A stretch of DNA of 64,000 nucleotides from Blastobasis lacticolella (taxonomy: Eukaryota; Arthropoda; Insecta; Lepidoptera; Blastobasidae): contig LR990061.1 of NCBI GenBank assembly GCA_905147135.1, positions 3,076,026-3,140,025 of the forward strand, given 5' to 3'. The notes beneath the pieces were generated by a model that was given only the letters and a program-made list of their open reading frames with translations, was not told the origin of the DNA and did no database searches. Each line of letters starts with the position of its first letter. Within the stretch, counting starts at the first letter, position 1. The position numbers were made by a program, and so were the translations under genes. Positions 33,989 through 47,900 of this stretch are shown here, one piece after another.

Positions 33989-33994
33989 ACATTT

Positions 33995-34347
33995 TATACA
34001 TCAACATTTTTTGTCTAGCCCGCAACGATGGTAAAAGACCCTACAGGATGACACTCTTCACGCCCTGGAAGATCGGTCCGCCCCTGGCCTGGGATGCTAC
34101 GAGCATCGATACCCTTGCGCTGTCACACCTTCCAGTTACCGCGTGTCCGCGGTTCTGCTTCAGATGAAAAGGCCAAGCAGTAACAGCAATCTTAGTAACG
34201 ACAAAGTAAATATTGTATGTTCCAGGCGTAGAAACGGGAGCTGGTTGGTCGACCTCACCAATACTTGGATCAAAGGATTAGGCGCGCCATCCAGCGGGGC
34301 ACCGCGGCCAGCCTTCTGGGAACATATCCGATTTCTGTGGCTCTAGG
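33995..34347 (+). pseudogene. Broken LINE C-terminal fragment in copy B
   Basis: Counterpart of 5,105-5,455 with the same stops and the same frame loss, so the damage predates the duplication. It also lacks 15 bases around GTAGAAACGGGAGCTGG. Confidence 0.7.
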
Positions 34348-37300
34348 TCACTTTTTACAAGACTGCGCGACGCAGCGGAGGGACATGTGTTTATTGGGCT
34401 ATGTATACAGGGTGTAAAAAGACCGCATTAATTGAAACCTCATATTCTTTCCATGAAACTGAACAACTTTCCCCAAGAAACATACCCGCGGAAACTCATA
34501 GTTTAGGCAGAAATCGAGATTCTTTTAAAAAAGAAATTTATTCAACTTAAAGCTGAAAGTTCAAATTTAAGTTGAAATAAATGCAATTTAAGTAAAAGCG
34601 CGCAATGTTAAGCGTGCAGACCGGCCGGCCGCACGACGTCAGTGGCCACTGGTCACGTGGGCGAGCGAGAGGCGTGCGCCGGACGATGAACATTGCGCGT
34701 CGCAATTAATTATTTATTTTAGGTAGCGAAATTATGAAGTCATTTCCGCGGGTATGTTTCTTGGGGAAAGTTGTTCAGTTTCATGGGTAGAATATGAGGT
34801 TTCAATTAATGCTAGCGGTCTTTTTACAACCTGTATATGTACGTTTGTTCCTTTGTGGCATTGTGAACGAAGCCGCCCTTTTCTAAAAAATAAAAAAATA
34901 AACGTCGATACCAACTATTTATTTATTTAACAGTTTATTGTACACAATATTACAAATACAGAAAGTACAGATATACTATATTATGTGGAGTATCGACAAA
35001 GTATATCATGTTTAGGTTTCTCTTACCATTTTTTATTTATAATTAAAGTTATTGTTTGTTCGTGTTGTATAGATAGATCCAGAAATGATGGCCCAAGAAT
35101 TGAAGTAGGTATTGCCTTTAATTAGCTCCACAATATAGTAAATTAAATAACATGTACTGCAAATAATTTGACGTAAATATAAAAAGACGATGTTCGCTCG
35201 GTGGCTGATTGATGGGTATGTGCCGTGGCCGTCTCACCCCGCGCATCTCTCCCCGCGGTGGCCCTGAGGCCCCGCGGTCCGCGGGCCCCTGCCGCCCGCG
35301 CCTCATGCCCGTCTCTCGTGCTCCAACAGGATCTATAACGATTTAAAGCTAGTTAGCAACCTTTCCCACTTTTTATACTTACACTTTCATTGTACCTATC
35401 ATAAATATAAAAAGCGAAAAATAAAAAAGTAGTAGGTAGATACAAAAACTAAAAACCTCGATTGCTATTAAAAATATGAAAGTTATAAACGAATTATGTA
35501 AGTGAATAGGTGTATAAAGTACAAACGTTAGTTTGATTTAAACTTTAAGCGTTGTAACTTTAAGTTTTTTAATAGCAGTCGTAGTTTAAATTTTTGTACT
35601 ACTTTTTTATTTGATCTAGTTTAGTATCTAGGCAAGTTTAATTTTTTCAGCTATATTGTCACCACCATCAGGTTATCACCACGAATATGATTATTTTTAC
35701 CTCGACCTTATTGTTACCCGACCGACCCGTGTAGTGATTAACCACGAAAGTTAATCCATCCGCCTGTAAACACGCTTTTTCTTTTAAAATAATTATTACT
35801 ATGCATTCGATTCATACCTTGTTTAAATATAACACGGTACGTAATGCGCTTATTAGATTTGACTAAATTCAGAAGCAAAAAGTGTGAGAGCAAATTAAAG
35901 TGGACTGTGTCGCTCATAGAATAAGGTCTATTTTTGTATCACTTATTTACGGTTATTTGGTTACGAGTCGTTCAGCTTTTCAAAGGCCGTCATACAAAAT
36001 TGACCATGTGAACGGCATATCGAACGGCCCAAAGCAGCCCCAAGCAGAAGGTCCACTGGAAACAATGCGCCATTTCCGTCACGCACACATTGACGTTACG
36101 TTTACAGGCATTCTCAAGCAAATTCAAGCAGTGCTCGGTCGCGATTGTTAACGCGAGAATTTGTTGTAGTGTCAACTTAAATTGAACATTATTTAATGAA
36201 ACGATATTATTATTGATAAAATTAAAGTACTTTTACGTAACTAAGATTATTTGATATCATACAAGCAACGCACGCAGAGTCCAAGAACTGAGGAGTGACC
36301 ATTTCACACGTTGAGGAGGTCTTCCCCTAGACTAGTTGAACAGTTTCAGGCACCACGTGTCAGTTTTTAACAGAATAAGAAACCGTAATGGCCACCTTAA
36401 CGGTTTTTAGTCGGAAATCCTGTCTAGTCTAATATAAAAAAAATCGTTGACCACCTTCCTTCTCCACCATCAGATCAACTGACTAATACCATAATATTGC
36501 ATTTTCAATTCAATTGATTACCGGGAAGTGGGTCAAATCCCAGATCAGGGAAAGATTCTAATACACTTGACCACAATCTGAACAGCTTGGGAAGCAATTA
36601 TGATCACATTATGGCAAGGATTAGATATTGGTTTTTTGCAAGGGACATGTTATTGTATACGAACTTTAAAATTCTATTAGATCTATTAAATGCTCTCTTC
36701 ATAATTCAGAATAAATACAGTAGCAACCCTAGTGAGTTGGCAAGTTTTGATAATAATTTTCGATGACGACGGGAGTGGACCTTCTGTTAGTTTTCTATTT
36801 TGTTCTACGGGAGTGTGGCAATTATTTTAATACATTCGAAAAGAGAACCCCGTCCTTCTTCTGCTTTTGAAGTCGATTTCAACAAAACGTTGGACCCGAT
36901 ATGAAACAAAAAACTTTGTAAGAAATTATTTGGTATGGAGATAAGTAGACAAGAAATGTTTATTTCGTTTCTTGTCCTTATCTATTTTCAGATCTTATCT
37001 GTTAGCTTTTCACCCAGGTAAAATTGTTGTAGATTATGCTGTCCCTATGAGTAATAACAATGTAAGGTCTGATATTATTGTAGACGTATACAATATAGGG
37101 GAGAGGTAGCAAGAAAGTGGCACGTGTTGAAAAGGTAAAGTCAAATAATCGGTAAAGTAAGAAACTAGAGGAGAAGAAGAGAGATTTTTGCTCTTTGCCA
37201 AAACCGAAGCACTACCATTCGGTTCAAAACGTCACACTCCTGTTATATTAAATATGGATGACTCTTTTTACCACCTCTTTACTATACCGTGGCATCCACG

Positions 37301-38321
37301 ATAATATCACCTCGTTAAAAATTATAACTGGTGTAGGATTATAAGGATGTAGACTGTGTAAAAAATAGGCCTTAAAGCGTAACAACAATATCCTGTACTT
37401 TTGCTGTCAAATACACTTTCCAAAAATATTAAAATCTAGTGAATGTACTTTATGGACAGCCTGTGATATCAGTATCCCGTGCATAGTCCACCTGCTTCAG
37501 TCATGACTGCCTAGTACAATAGAAGATATGGCGCAGACGCGAAATCAAGCTGTGACTTTTTTGCCTACTAATGTTTATTGTGTTTTCGCAATTCGTTTGT
37601 CGACTATGTACCTAGGTGCGAATAATGTGTTGAATGCAAAAAAAACGAATAAATTAAAGTAGAAACAAACACTGAAATGTCTTATTTTTGTGCCGGACTG
37701 CTCACGACCTGCTTGTGATAATAATTTTATTAACCAGCCACTTGAGGTATTGATCGTAGCGATCTGTAGATTTAATTTTAAAACTCATATGAAACGGTAG
37801 GTAGTAAAGACTTAAAGATAAAAAACCTTCATCCTATCTGTAAATGGTAAAATCGTATTCTTCGGTTGATTGACAGGTTATGAACTTGAGTGACCCATTA
37901 CAACTTATTTCTAGAGATGCGGATGAGATTTTGAAAACGAAAAAGTGCGATTGTCATTCTTTTCTCGCTAACTATTCCACGCACGAAAAAAATTATTGTA
38001 CCTATCGATTTAATACGTTTAGCACTCCTCCAGTTTAGTATCAGCACCCTGTATAGTATCAGCTTATTTATAAATTATTTTATTAAGGTAGGTATTGCTG
38101 TTCAAGACGGTGCAGTGTCGGTGGGATATTACTGGGCCCACTGAAAACCAGCGTTGTGGTTCGCGGCAAGCGACTACGATTTTTTGTTAAAATTTTATGA
38201 ATTACCGTGTCCTGGCCTCCTGTGCAATAAATGTTTTCTTTTTTTCTTAGTTTAATGAGCTGTAAGTTTGGATTTTTTTATATGTGTGCCAACAAGCTCA
38301 CTACCAAGGATGGCGAAGACC

Positions 38322-38541
38322 GTCAATTAGTTGAATGGTAACCGATGTTCTTACGGTGAGGGAATCTACCGTGAAGAAACCTGCGCATTCAGGCGATTGA
38401 ATGTGCAACCATGATTCAATCTGGTCACGTTCCTTTGGTAGCAGGGTCACGGAGGTCAGATGGCAGGTTGGATCATGGTAAAGGCAGCCCCTGGGTCCTC
38501 GTGAGGGCACCACCGGGCAGGACATTAACGCCAAGATGTTT
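38322..38541 (+). mobile_element. SINE family S2, head truncated, at right edge of copy B
   Basis: Starts at TCAATTAGTTGAATGGTAAC in the body and runs to a GGGCAGGACATTAACGCCAA tail. Its tail resembles the LINE tail present at the corresponding place in copy A, so the end of the duplication lies in repeat-repeat homology. Confidence 0.75.
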
Positions 38542-38856
38542 ATTTATTAACAATTGTCACCATATTTAAGTCGACAAGATAAAATACTTTTCTAAAATTA
38601 ATTTATTTTAACTAGACAACAATAAATATGACAAATCAATTAGTTGAGGCACTAAAATCTACTAAAAATATGGTTTGCTCGGTACAGAAAACGTGGCTGT
38701 ACAAGGGAGATCTATTGCCTAAATTTTTGAGTGACATAAAAAACAGCGACAAACAATAACAAGAAAAAGTGTGGTTATTATTTTTCGTTTTTCCAAGGTT
38801 TTCGCAAATATAATCCAATTTTTTTTTAAATCTTATAAAAATATTATTTCCTCATA
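38542..38856 (+). promoter_or_regulatory. Probable promoter and 5' leader of VIPAS39
   Basis: About 315 bases separate the last SINE from the start codon. There are AT-rich runs and several ATGs that do not open long frames. No strong TATA box or initiator was identified. The assignment rests on position only. Confidence 0.4.
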
Positions 38857-38925
38857 ATGGATGACGATGACTATTGGAACACCAGCGATACCAAAGCACA
38901 AGCATTGAATTTTGATGACGATGTT
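38857..38925 (+). CDS. VIPAS39: VIPAS39 exon 1 (residues 1-23)
   Basis: Encodes MDDDDYWNTSDTKAQALNFD plus DDV. The YWN motif near the N-terminus and the following acidic FDDD are conserved in the family. The ATG at 38,857 is chosen because it opens directly into this motif. Donor GTAAGT, phase 0. Confidence 0.9.
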
Positions 38926-41900
38926 GTAAGTTTAAACAATTTGTTTAAGCTCCAAATTTCTCCAAGTATATCCGTCTATTTCATTGTGAATGTACGTAGA
39001 TTAACAGCATAATTCTTTACGTTTCAGCTATCACCGCAGGAAATACTAGCAATTGGTCAAAAACCTTACTCTGGACAAAATGAAGACGTTTTCAGTTCTT
39101 CCAACATCAGTAATGTCAAAAAAGCCTTAGTACCGCTATCCACTCTTGTTTCGCCCAAGGTTCTAGACTTGAGTAAGTCGCTAATACCCATATACAAAAT
39201 AATGATCATAAGTACTCAAATTACTCAATCAAACCATGGGTTTGGCCCTTGGCCTGTCTACAGGCATTAGCAACACCAGTGATACCTATTTTGTACCTTT
39301 TAAGGATACCTACTCCTGGTGTTGCTATCTTCATAGGCAGCGGTCACCACTTTCTATCAGGTGGTCTGTTTGCAGTAAAAATGACCAAAGCCATGGTTCC
39401 CCATCAAGTAAATAAATAACCTTGCCTGTTAACAATTTGTAATAAATAAAAATTGAATTTCAATGGTTTAAAAGTAACACACTCCATTCTTGTCTAGTAT
39501 TACTGGCACAGTCAGGCAAACAACGAAACCAAGAGCCTCATGTAGAACAGGAACAAACAGTTGCAACGGCTTTGAAACGTCTCACACTGGGCCGCCGATG
39601 CTCTCTACACTGCCATCGTAGTTTGCGGAGTAAAACAGAATTGCTGGACGGGGCCTGTGCTATTGGAGATGGCGATGCCATCCTTACTGTAAGTTATTTT
39701 TGGCTGTGATTTGGATGCTTTACATGTAGAAAGCACACTTACCCACACAGTCTAGAAAAGTTTTGTCTCTGATCCATGATCTCTCATGTTATTTTTAAAT
39801 TAGAACTAGCCAGGAATATGGCCGCCCCCTGAAATCCTATTTAGTGGTAAGTGCCACTTGAGACTAGCCTAGATGTGGCAGAAGATGGAGCATGCTTATG
39901 TAGGACGAGCCTGTTCACACTAGCATTGAAAGCGTCCAGATTACAATGAGCAGGCAACACACTCAAATAATGTGTCCTTTCCTCAGCCATATGCATTATT
40001 ATAAAGATTGTGCAGATAGTTAGAAGACCCACAACATAAGAATGAAACGTCTCTTCAGATCTTGTTTTCTCCCTTCCTATAATTTTTCACACTTCCCTCG
40101 TCTCTGCCAAGTATAACAAATTGGAGTTGTTCTATCTAGCTTTCTCATAATTACCATGTGAGGTTCTAGATGATTGAAATACATTTAAATGAAATTAAAT
40201 CTAAGGGGTTTAAAGGTTAATCCTTGGATTAACTTGGTAAATATATTTTACGAGGAACAATAAGGTACTTTTAATATCTAATCATCTCTCAATCAATATA
40301 CTCTTTTCTGTATGAAGAAGGATTTGTTTTCACTTTCCACCTTAAAGTTATTTGATGTTGTTTAAACCTATTTTAGCTAACATATGTTTTGTTTTATACA
40401 ATACAATACATAAACTCTTTATTTGCACACTACAGGATACATACATGGGATAAAATAGATTATAGTAAGCAGTACAAAGGGCAGATTTATCACAAGAGAG
40501 ATCTCTTCCAGACAACCTTGGTATGGAAAGAAACAAAGTATTTTAGCTACTGACAGGTAGTGCAGGTTATATCTGTCACTGAAGTATTGAATTTGAAAGA
40601 ATGTGACAAACCATATATTAGTTAAAGTAGGTTTAATAATCATCAGATAACTTTTATGAATAAGACGATTTTACTTCAGTGATTAAGTAAACCATTTAAC
40701 CAAAATAATTCTGCATCTTTTCAGGTGGTATTATTTCTAATCCAGACATTGAACAGGAAGTCAGTATATGAGCTACTGTCCTCCCGGCCTCTAGCGCTTG
40801 CGCATTACATTACTTTCCTACAGAATGAGGGCAAAATATCAGAGCTGACGGACTTGCTGACGTAAGTGTTACCAAGAGTTTGTGTGTTATCATGAGGAGC
40901 ATTTTTGTATACACTTTTACTGTGAACCAAAATATCAAAGTCAGGTGTGGTCCTATCAAACATGGCCAGATGAGTCGTGCGCACAGCTGTACGCGTCTAC
41001 GGCCGCCCGGCCAGATTGAGTCCATACATTTTTTTCAAGTAGATTACTTTCTTCGTATTAGGTACATTGTTACCGTCATATAATCTCATCTTGGCGTTAA
41101 TGTCCCGGTTGTGCTCTCGCGCACGAGGGCCCGGGGTCCGCCTTGACCATGATCCAGGATTTGGCAGGTAAGGTAATTACAGTGGAGCGACTGCCATCTG
41201 ACCTCCATGACCCTGCTACCAGGGGAACCTGACCAGATTGGATCATGGTTACACATCCAGTCGCCTGAATGTGCAGGTTTCATCACGATGTTTTCCCTCA
41301 CCGTAAGAGCATCGGTTAGTATTCAACTAATGTACATAACTCAGAAAACAGTCATTGGTACATGGCCGGAGCGGGATTCGAACCCGGGACCTCTGGCTTA
41401 CGAGTCGGGTACTCTGACCGCTCGGCCACCGACGCTCTTACTTTGTTTTGCACTATATATAGATTCCAACACGCGGATGAAGTAGCAGCGAGCCAGCTAG
41501 CTAACTAACTAGCATGTAGGTAACTATTGGCTCCCGTTATGTCTTCTCGTTGTCAGACAGCGAATGGGCTTGGGTTCAAGCTGTTTCTACTTATGAATAG
41601 TTGTGAATGGGCTCCGTTGATGTCTGCTCTACGTAAGTAAGTAGGTATGGAAGCGTTATTGAAGTTTTCGTATATATCTTCTGTGTATATTCTATGTAAG
41701 ACAGCGAATAAGGAAGCAAATGCCGGCACCTGCATCCGTACGTACGGCTATTATAGAAAGCCGTGCGTGTCTGGTTTTTTTTATATACCACTAAGGTGGC
41801 AAACAATCTTACGGCCTGTATGCAGGCCCACGCGTTGCCGACCACAAAAAAACTTTTCACCCCTTTCTTGAAGATATATTATCTACTTGTGTTAAGTTAA

Positions 41901-44900
41901 CTTGATTTAAGTACATGCCCAAGGATTTTAAAAGATATTTTCCAGTTTTTGCTTTTTGCAAAATATGTATTGTTGGTTTATTACCTACCCTATTGAAATT
42001 GGATAGTACTCGTAAAGCCGCCCAAGAGACATTCATCCATGCAAATAATATTTCTTTGGCTTTTATGTACCGACTTTGAGTACTAAACGCCTTATCTAAA
42101 ACCGAATTTGGTATTTAAAATAATGGTACAAAAATATTATTTGCTGTTTTTTTGTAGTCTTATCTCGAACCCAATATATTGAAAACAAAAGACCATCCTG
42201 TACTTTTTGTTATTGTTATCTTTATGTTCATATTATTGTAACTTTCTTTGTGCACAGTAAATGGTTAAATAAATAAATAAAGAACAATTGTATTTACCTT
42301 GTTCTGTATAAGTAATACAGAACAAGGTAAATACAAGGGTCACCTTTTACCTGGTTTTTTCCGACCTTCAAATATTGTATCCCACCAATCCTTGTAAAAT
42401 CACAGGTCTCTTTCGCATGTGATACCTATTATAGGTATTAGGCACCTAGAAAGGTTGAGCGTCGTCGGTGGCCGGCGGATAGGGTATCCGAACACTAAGC
42501 GAGAGGTACCGGGTTCGAATCCCGCTGCGGCCATGTACCAATGACTCTTTCCTGAGCACAACCGGGACATTAATGCCAACATGATGAGGCACCTAGGTAG
42601 GTAATATAATTATATCATGGAATAAATTAGAATGCTAATACATGTTAAAATTTTTATGGTCTAAAAATGTCAATAAGTTATATAGAAATATGTAGGCAAG
42701 TACAGTACATAACCTATAAAAGAAACTAAAGCCGAGCCGAGTAGGTAGGGCGTTCATCGGCACTCTCGTAATAAATTATATAAGATAACAAAATAATTTG
42801 CCAGGCAAATCCGCGCCGTAATGCAAAGAAATAAAATAAATGAATTAGCGTTAGGTATGAAATCAAAGCGAAGGTTTCTTATGAACTCATTTTTATCAGT
42901 ATATATATCTTTATTATGTTTCTTTTTCTCTATGTTGGCCATTCTGATGGACTCTAATGTTATCTAGAACTAATCAATTCCTTGAGGTTGGGACCTGGAG
43001 ACCTAAGATACAGACGAAAGTCTAGTTTAGGCTCCAGTCTCACAAGAACTGTAAACTGAAAATTGTATAACCTTTAATACTGTATGTGAGTATGTGAGAA
43101 ATGCCTGTCCACGCGTTGCGGCATATTGTATGGCCAAAGGCGCGCCCTCGCATAGCGCGGATTTTGTATGGACCGGCGAATCGAGTCATGCGCACTCGCG
43201 TAACGCCAGTTACTACCCAAAGAATGGGTCGGCCACAGCAAAAGTGTTAATACTAAATATCCCACATGGTTTTCACCTGTGTTCATTCAGAAATAGGTCA
43301 GATTTGCATGTTAAACTGAACGGAACTGATAAATTTACACAGCGCCATCTAGCCCCAAAGTAAGCAAAGCTTTTTTTTTGTCATACGGTAGGCAAACAGG
43401 CAAGCGGGCCACCTGATGGAAAGTGGTCACCACTGCCTGTCAGATAACTGATAACCTTCATATGGATATTTTTTTAATTAAAAATTCATAATTATACATA
43501 CTACACCCAGACCCGCAACAGAAAATAAAGATCATCATTTTCAATTTCTGCTCGGCCGGGAATCGAACCTGGCGACCGGCATGTTAACCAACTGAACCAC
43601 TCATGTCGTCATAATCGTCGTAATATTAGTATAAATGGTTTTTTTTATTAACAATACCTTTGTTATATTTTAATCGATTTATTTCAGAATGTTGGGGAGG
43701 AGTCCAGAAGCTGCTGTGAGTATAAATTATCTATAATCATCATCAAGAATCAATATCCCGGTTGTGCTCTCGCGCACGAGAGCCCGGGCTCCGCCTTAAC
43801 CATGAGACAATGACAGATCTGGGGGTCTAAAATGGCCACATTAGTATTTCATATTATGATTCATATTTGAGTGCCACAGACTCATCTGATCTGGTGGCCA
43901 ATACTAGAACTAAGTGACGCCATTTTGAATTGTCATGTCAATGTCAACAACAGCAACGCTGCAGATAACTTTGTGACATATGAAACACACCGCATCACAG
44001 CCCATAACAGTCCATTGCAGGACTTAGGGCCTCAGGAAAGGGGAGGTTATTGCCATAATCTCCACGCTTGGCAGGCGGGTTGGAGATCGCAGTTTTATAA
44101 ATATAACAATGGAAAATGCTGCAGCCCATTTTCCAGTCTACGGAGACTAGATCTTTTGCCTCGAAAACATTAGCCGCCTTGTACGACACCCACGAGTGTA
44201 AGGGGTTGATGCTATTCTACTCTGCCAGACACCACACGGCCTACAATGTACGATGCTACACGGCCGGCAATGTGAAACATTACAGTGGCATTTTTAGACC
44301 CCGTAATATAGTAGAAAGAATGTCGTCTGTCCTCCATGACCCTGTTTAAAAGGAACCTAACCAGATTAGGCCAGAGTATGACTTATCTATACTGCTGCCA
44401 TATCATTAACAGACCTTTATGCATTGAAAGTTGGCACTAAGTTCATGGAGTTCCACACTGAAAATTTTTCCCGCCAGGTGGCGCATCGTCGATACCGATT
44501 GCCGCCACGCCACTGTCAACTGTGAATTTCATACATTTTGTTGTTTTTATGCTGCAAATTATTGTTTTTAATCTGGTAAGATGGCAATATGCCCCCTGTG
44601 TTCTGTACCAGGCTGTCCCAATCGTGGTGATCATACATTCTAAAAGAACCGCTGTCGAAAAAAAGTTGCCATAGTCGGATTTGGTTTTCTAACTAAATAA
44701 AGCGTAAACATGATTAGGATAAATATTAATCATTATCGTCTTAGCGCTTATCCCGGCCTCTGCCAGGGTCCGCTTTCCTACTCATTATAATTAGGATAGA
44801 ATATTTGTAATTCATGGTGGCGGATGGTGTAAAAAAAGCCAACCAACTCGTTTCCATAATTATTTACCACTGCAAAATACTCTCGATACGATACCAACAA

Positions 44901-47900
44901 AGCTTGACATTATGACATGTTTTGCCTGTGGAACCCCATTGAGTAAATAAATAAGACTAGAGTCTAGGACATACCAAGATGTATATGACCAACGCAATGG
45001 GTTACCTATTCGAAATATAAAGGAAAAACATTTCAGGAGCCTTTTTAAATTTCCTTGTTCGTTACTAGAATATGTAACAAATCGCACTGAGGGATCAGTG
45101 TAAGTTTTGCCTCGATTTTACATAACTATTGCGTTTGCGTTTTCGTGAACATTTGTATGAAAACATGTATAGCGCCATCTAGTTGTACGTAAATGAAGTT
45201 TTGTCCTTTTACTAATTTCCAAGTGAACGCAAACGCCAGCGCGTTAAGTAAAATTGAAGCAAAACTTACACTCAGCCCTCTGGTCATATCCATTAAGCGC
45301 GCTCCACATGTGGGCAGTTCCGCGGGAACACGAGAATGTAGAGGTAGTATTCGTGTAGTCCCGTGCATATTTGGCATGTCTCGCCTATTTCATAGACTAA
45401 GTAGAGATAGTTTGTTGTCGTCTCGATTCGATCGATTTTATATTTATATTCCTAGCGCTTTTTCCCGTAACAGGTTCGAAATACTCTTGACCATGATCCA
45501 GGATATTAGTAGATCAAGTAATTACAGTAGAGCAGGTGTTATCACCTCTGTGACCCTGTTTACAGTAGATTACTGATATTACACCGATCGATCGATAACA
45601 TGTCGCGCGTTTTGACACCACCACATCCCTAATAGGCGAGAATGTAGAGGGTCGACCAAAGTCCCGGCAAAAGTTTCTCCGGAAGTTTCGGCGAACATGT
45701 GGAGCGCGCTTTATAGTCAAGCTATGTCTCATCTACTCTCTATGACATTACACAAGCTGTTTCCAGATGTGTCAATTCCAACACGTGGTACGATCTCACG
45801 GCAATGATGTGTCAGCTCTGCTGAGGAAGGTCAGCAATTTGGAAGCCAACCACTTTACCCAGCCAGGAGTAGATGCCAACCACGCCAAGATGGTTGCGGA
45901 TTACGTGAAATTGCTCGGTAAGTATGGGCATTATTAGATTATTCATACATATTTAGGTAATCTATGCGATATATCCACAATATGTCTGTTTTGTATCCCA
46001 AATAAATAAAATATAATAAAGTATGGTTATGCCATAACTAGCTGTCTGAGGATGATGTTCTGGTATTCCACTCGTCAAATATCTTTGTCCAATGCACCGT
46101 CGTGCACATAAGTGAGTGACCACCTTAAAGTTCATATTCCGGTGCAGCTGTTAAAAGGTTTTATAGCATGTACCATGTTGTTTGAAAGGAAATCAAGTAA
46201 GTCGCCAATATTGGCAAGCGAAGATGGAGAAGGTGGAAAAGGGGTAATTACCCACCTGGGGCTTACCATGAACTCTTTAGCAGGACCTAAACAGAATTGC
46301 ACGTATAAATAGCGCTATCTCGTTCTAAGCAGGGCAGTTCTGTTTAGGTCCTGCTATAAGAGTTCATGGTAAGGCCCCAGGGATAAGGGTTCGACAGTTG
46401 ATTGTCGGAAGTAGTATTTATGCCGCGGAAGTTGGCGCGCTCTAGGACGGTCAGCGCCATCTATGTGCGGGTGCTAACAACATTGTGTTCGTGTACTCGT
46501 TATGTGAGTATTGATGAGTTTCCCTAATGGAGCGATAGATGTCGCTACAATAGTAACTTGCTAAATATCTTAAATTGAAAAGGGCGTTTACGCCAATTTA
46601 CGTCCAATATACGGGAAAATTTACGTCAGAATTTCGATTACATATAACGTGAGTACACCTCTAGATATGCATAATCAGATTGCACCCAGAAAGTTCCCGG
46701 GTGTAGACCCAACGTCTGCCTACTTGTCTCAATGAGGAGTTTTCCAATAGGTATTTAAGGCATTCCTAACCGCTCACTAGATGGCGCCCCGACAATTTTG
46801 GTAACTGATAATTGCTTGAAATAGGTTCTTAGCAAACAGGATATAAACCCTGGGTACGTTGTATTGGATAATATTATATTTGTCAATAGTTTTCAATCAT
46901 TTTAGAGGTTGTAATAATAATGGAACATAGTGCCAACTTCCATAAATATTTATTTTTACAATTCGTTCAACCTTTAACAGTTACGTTTATATTAATAAAC
47001 ACTTTATTTTCAAGTTTAGTATTACTTGGCTGCATGAAATCACTGCCACCATCATATAGATTTAAAGAAAATTACCAAAATTGTAGGAGCGCCATCTATT
47101 GATGCTTTTTGAAACCAACTATCAATACCTACTGGAAAACTCGTCATTGTATGAAAATTTTCTTAGTGCCTGTTTTTATTTTTAATACGTTCTCAAATGA
47201 ACAATATTTTTTTATAAACAAGCTTGTATCGCGCAGTATAATACTCATCAAGGCCATTGCAAAGAGACCGAACACGATGGGGTTGTTTTGTTGCGTTCAG
47301 TAGTTTTTATAACCACCTTTCGACTACATCATTAGACCAGGGGGCTTACCATGAGCTCTTATAGCAGGACCTAAACGAAACTACCCTGCTTAGAACGAAT
47401 CAAGCTTCTGTGATACGTATAGCGCTGTCTCGTTCTAAGCAGGGCAGTTGTATTTAGGTCCTGCTATAAGAGTTCATGGTAAGCCCTCTGCTCCTTAGTA
47501 CAATATTATTGCATTGTCATCCAAGTTTATTTATTTATTTATTTATTAGTTCATATTACAGTTTAAATATTAAGTTACATAGGTATATCAGATATCAGTA
47601 TTTAAATTTATATCATTTACATAGGTCACCAACACCGGGAAGTGGGTCAAATTTGGCTTGCAAGATTTGTCCCGAAAATACATACAAAATTGCAAGTTAA
47701 ATAAAACTTTGTAAAAGAGTTTTAATAATAATAAATATTTTTGTCATGAAAATCTTACATTTTACTGTTATATAAACGAAATGATAGTTGTTTGCAATTA
47801 ATCTTTGGCTAAGCAAAATATAATTATGTACGTAAATGCTAATTATCGTTAAACTAAATACCTAAACTAAGTAAGCGATTTACCTGTATCTTAGGCATAA

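Larger units (their letters stand above)
28500..38321 (+). repeat. Large duplicated block, copy B
   Basis: Direct repeat of 1-9,408. Internal differences: a LINE tail inserted at 29,043-29,339; a family Z element at 31,914-32,181; loss of about 90 bases at 32,830 and 15 bases at 34,228; and retention of about 70 bases at 36,955-37,020 that A lost. The match ends at GGCGAAGACCG (38,321), beyond which a headless S2 SINE begins. No intact gene is seen in it. Confidence 0.9.
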
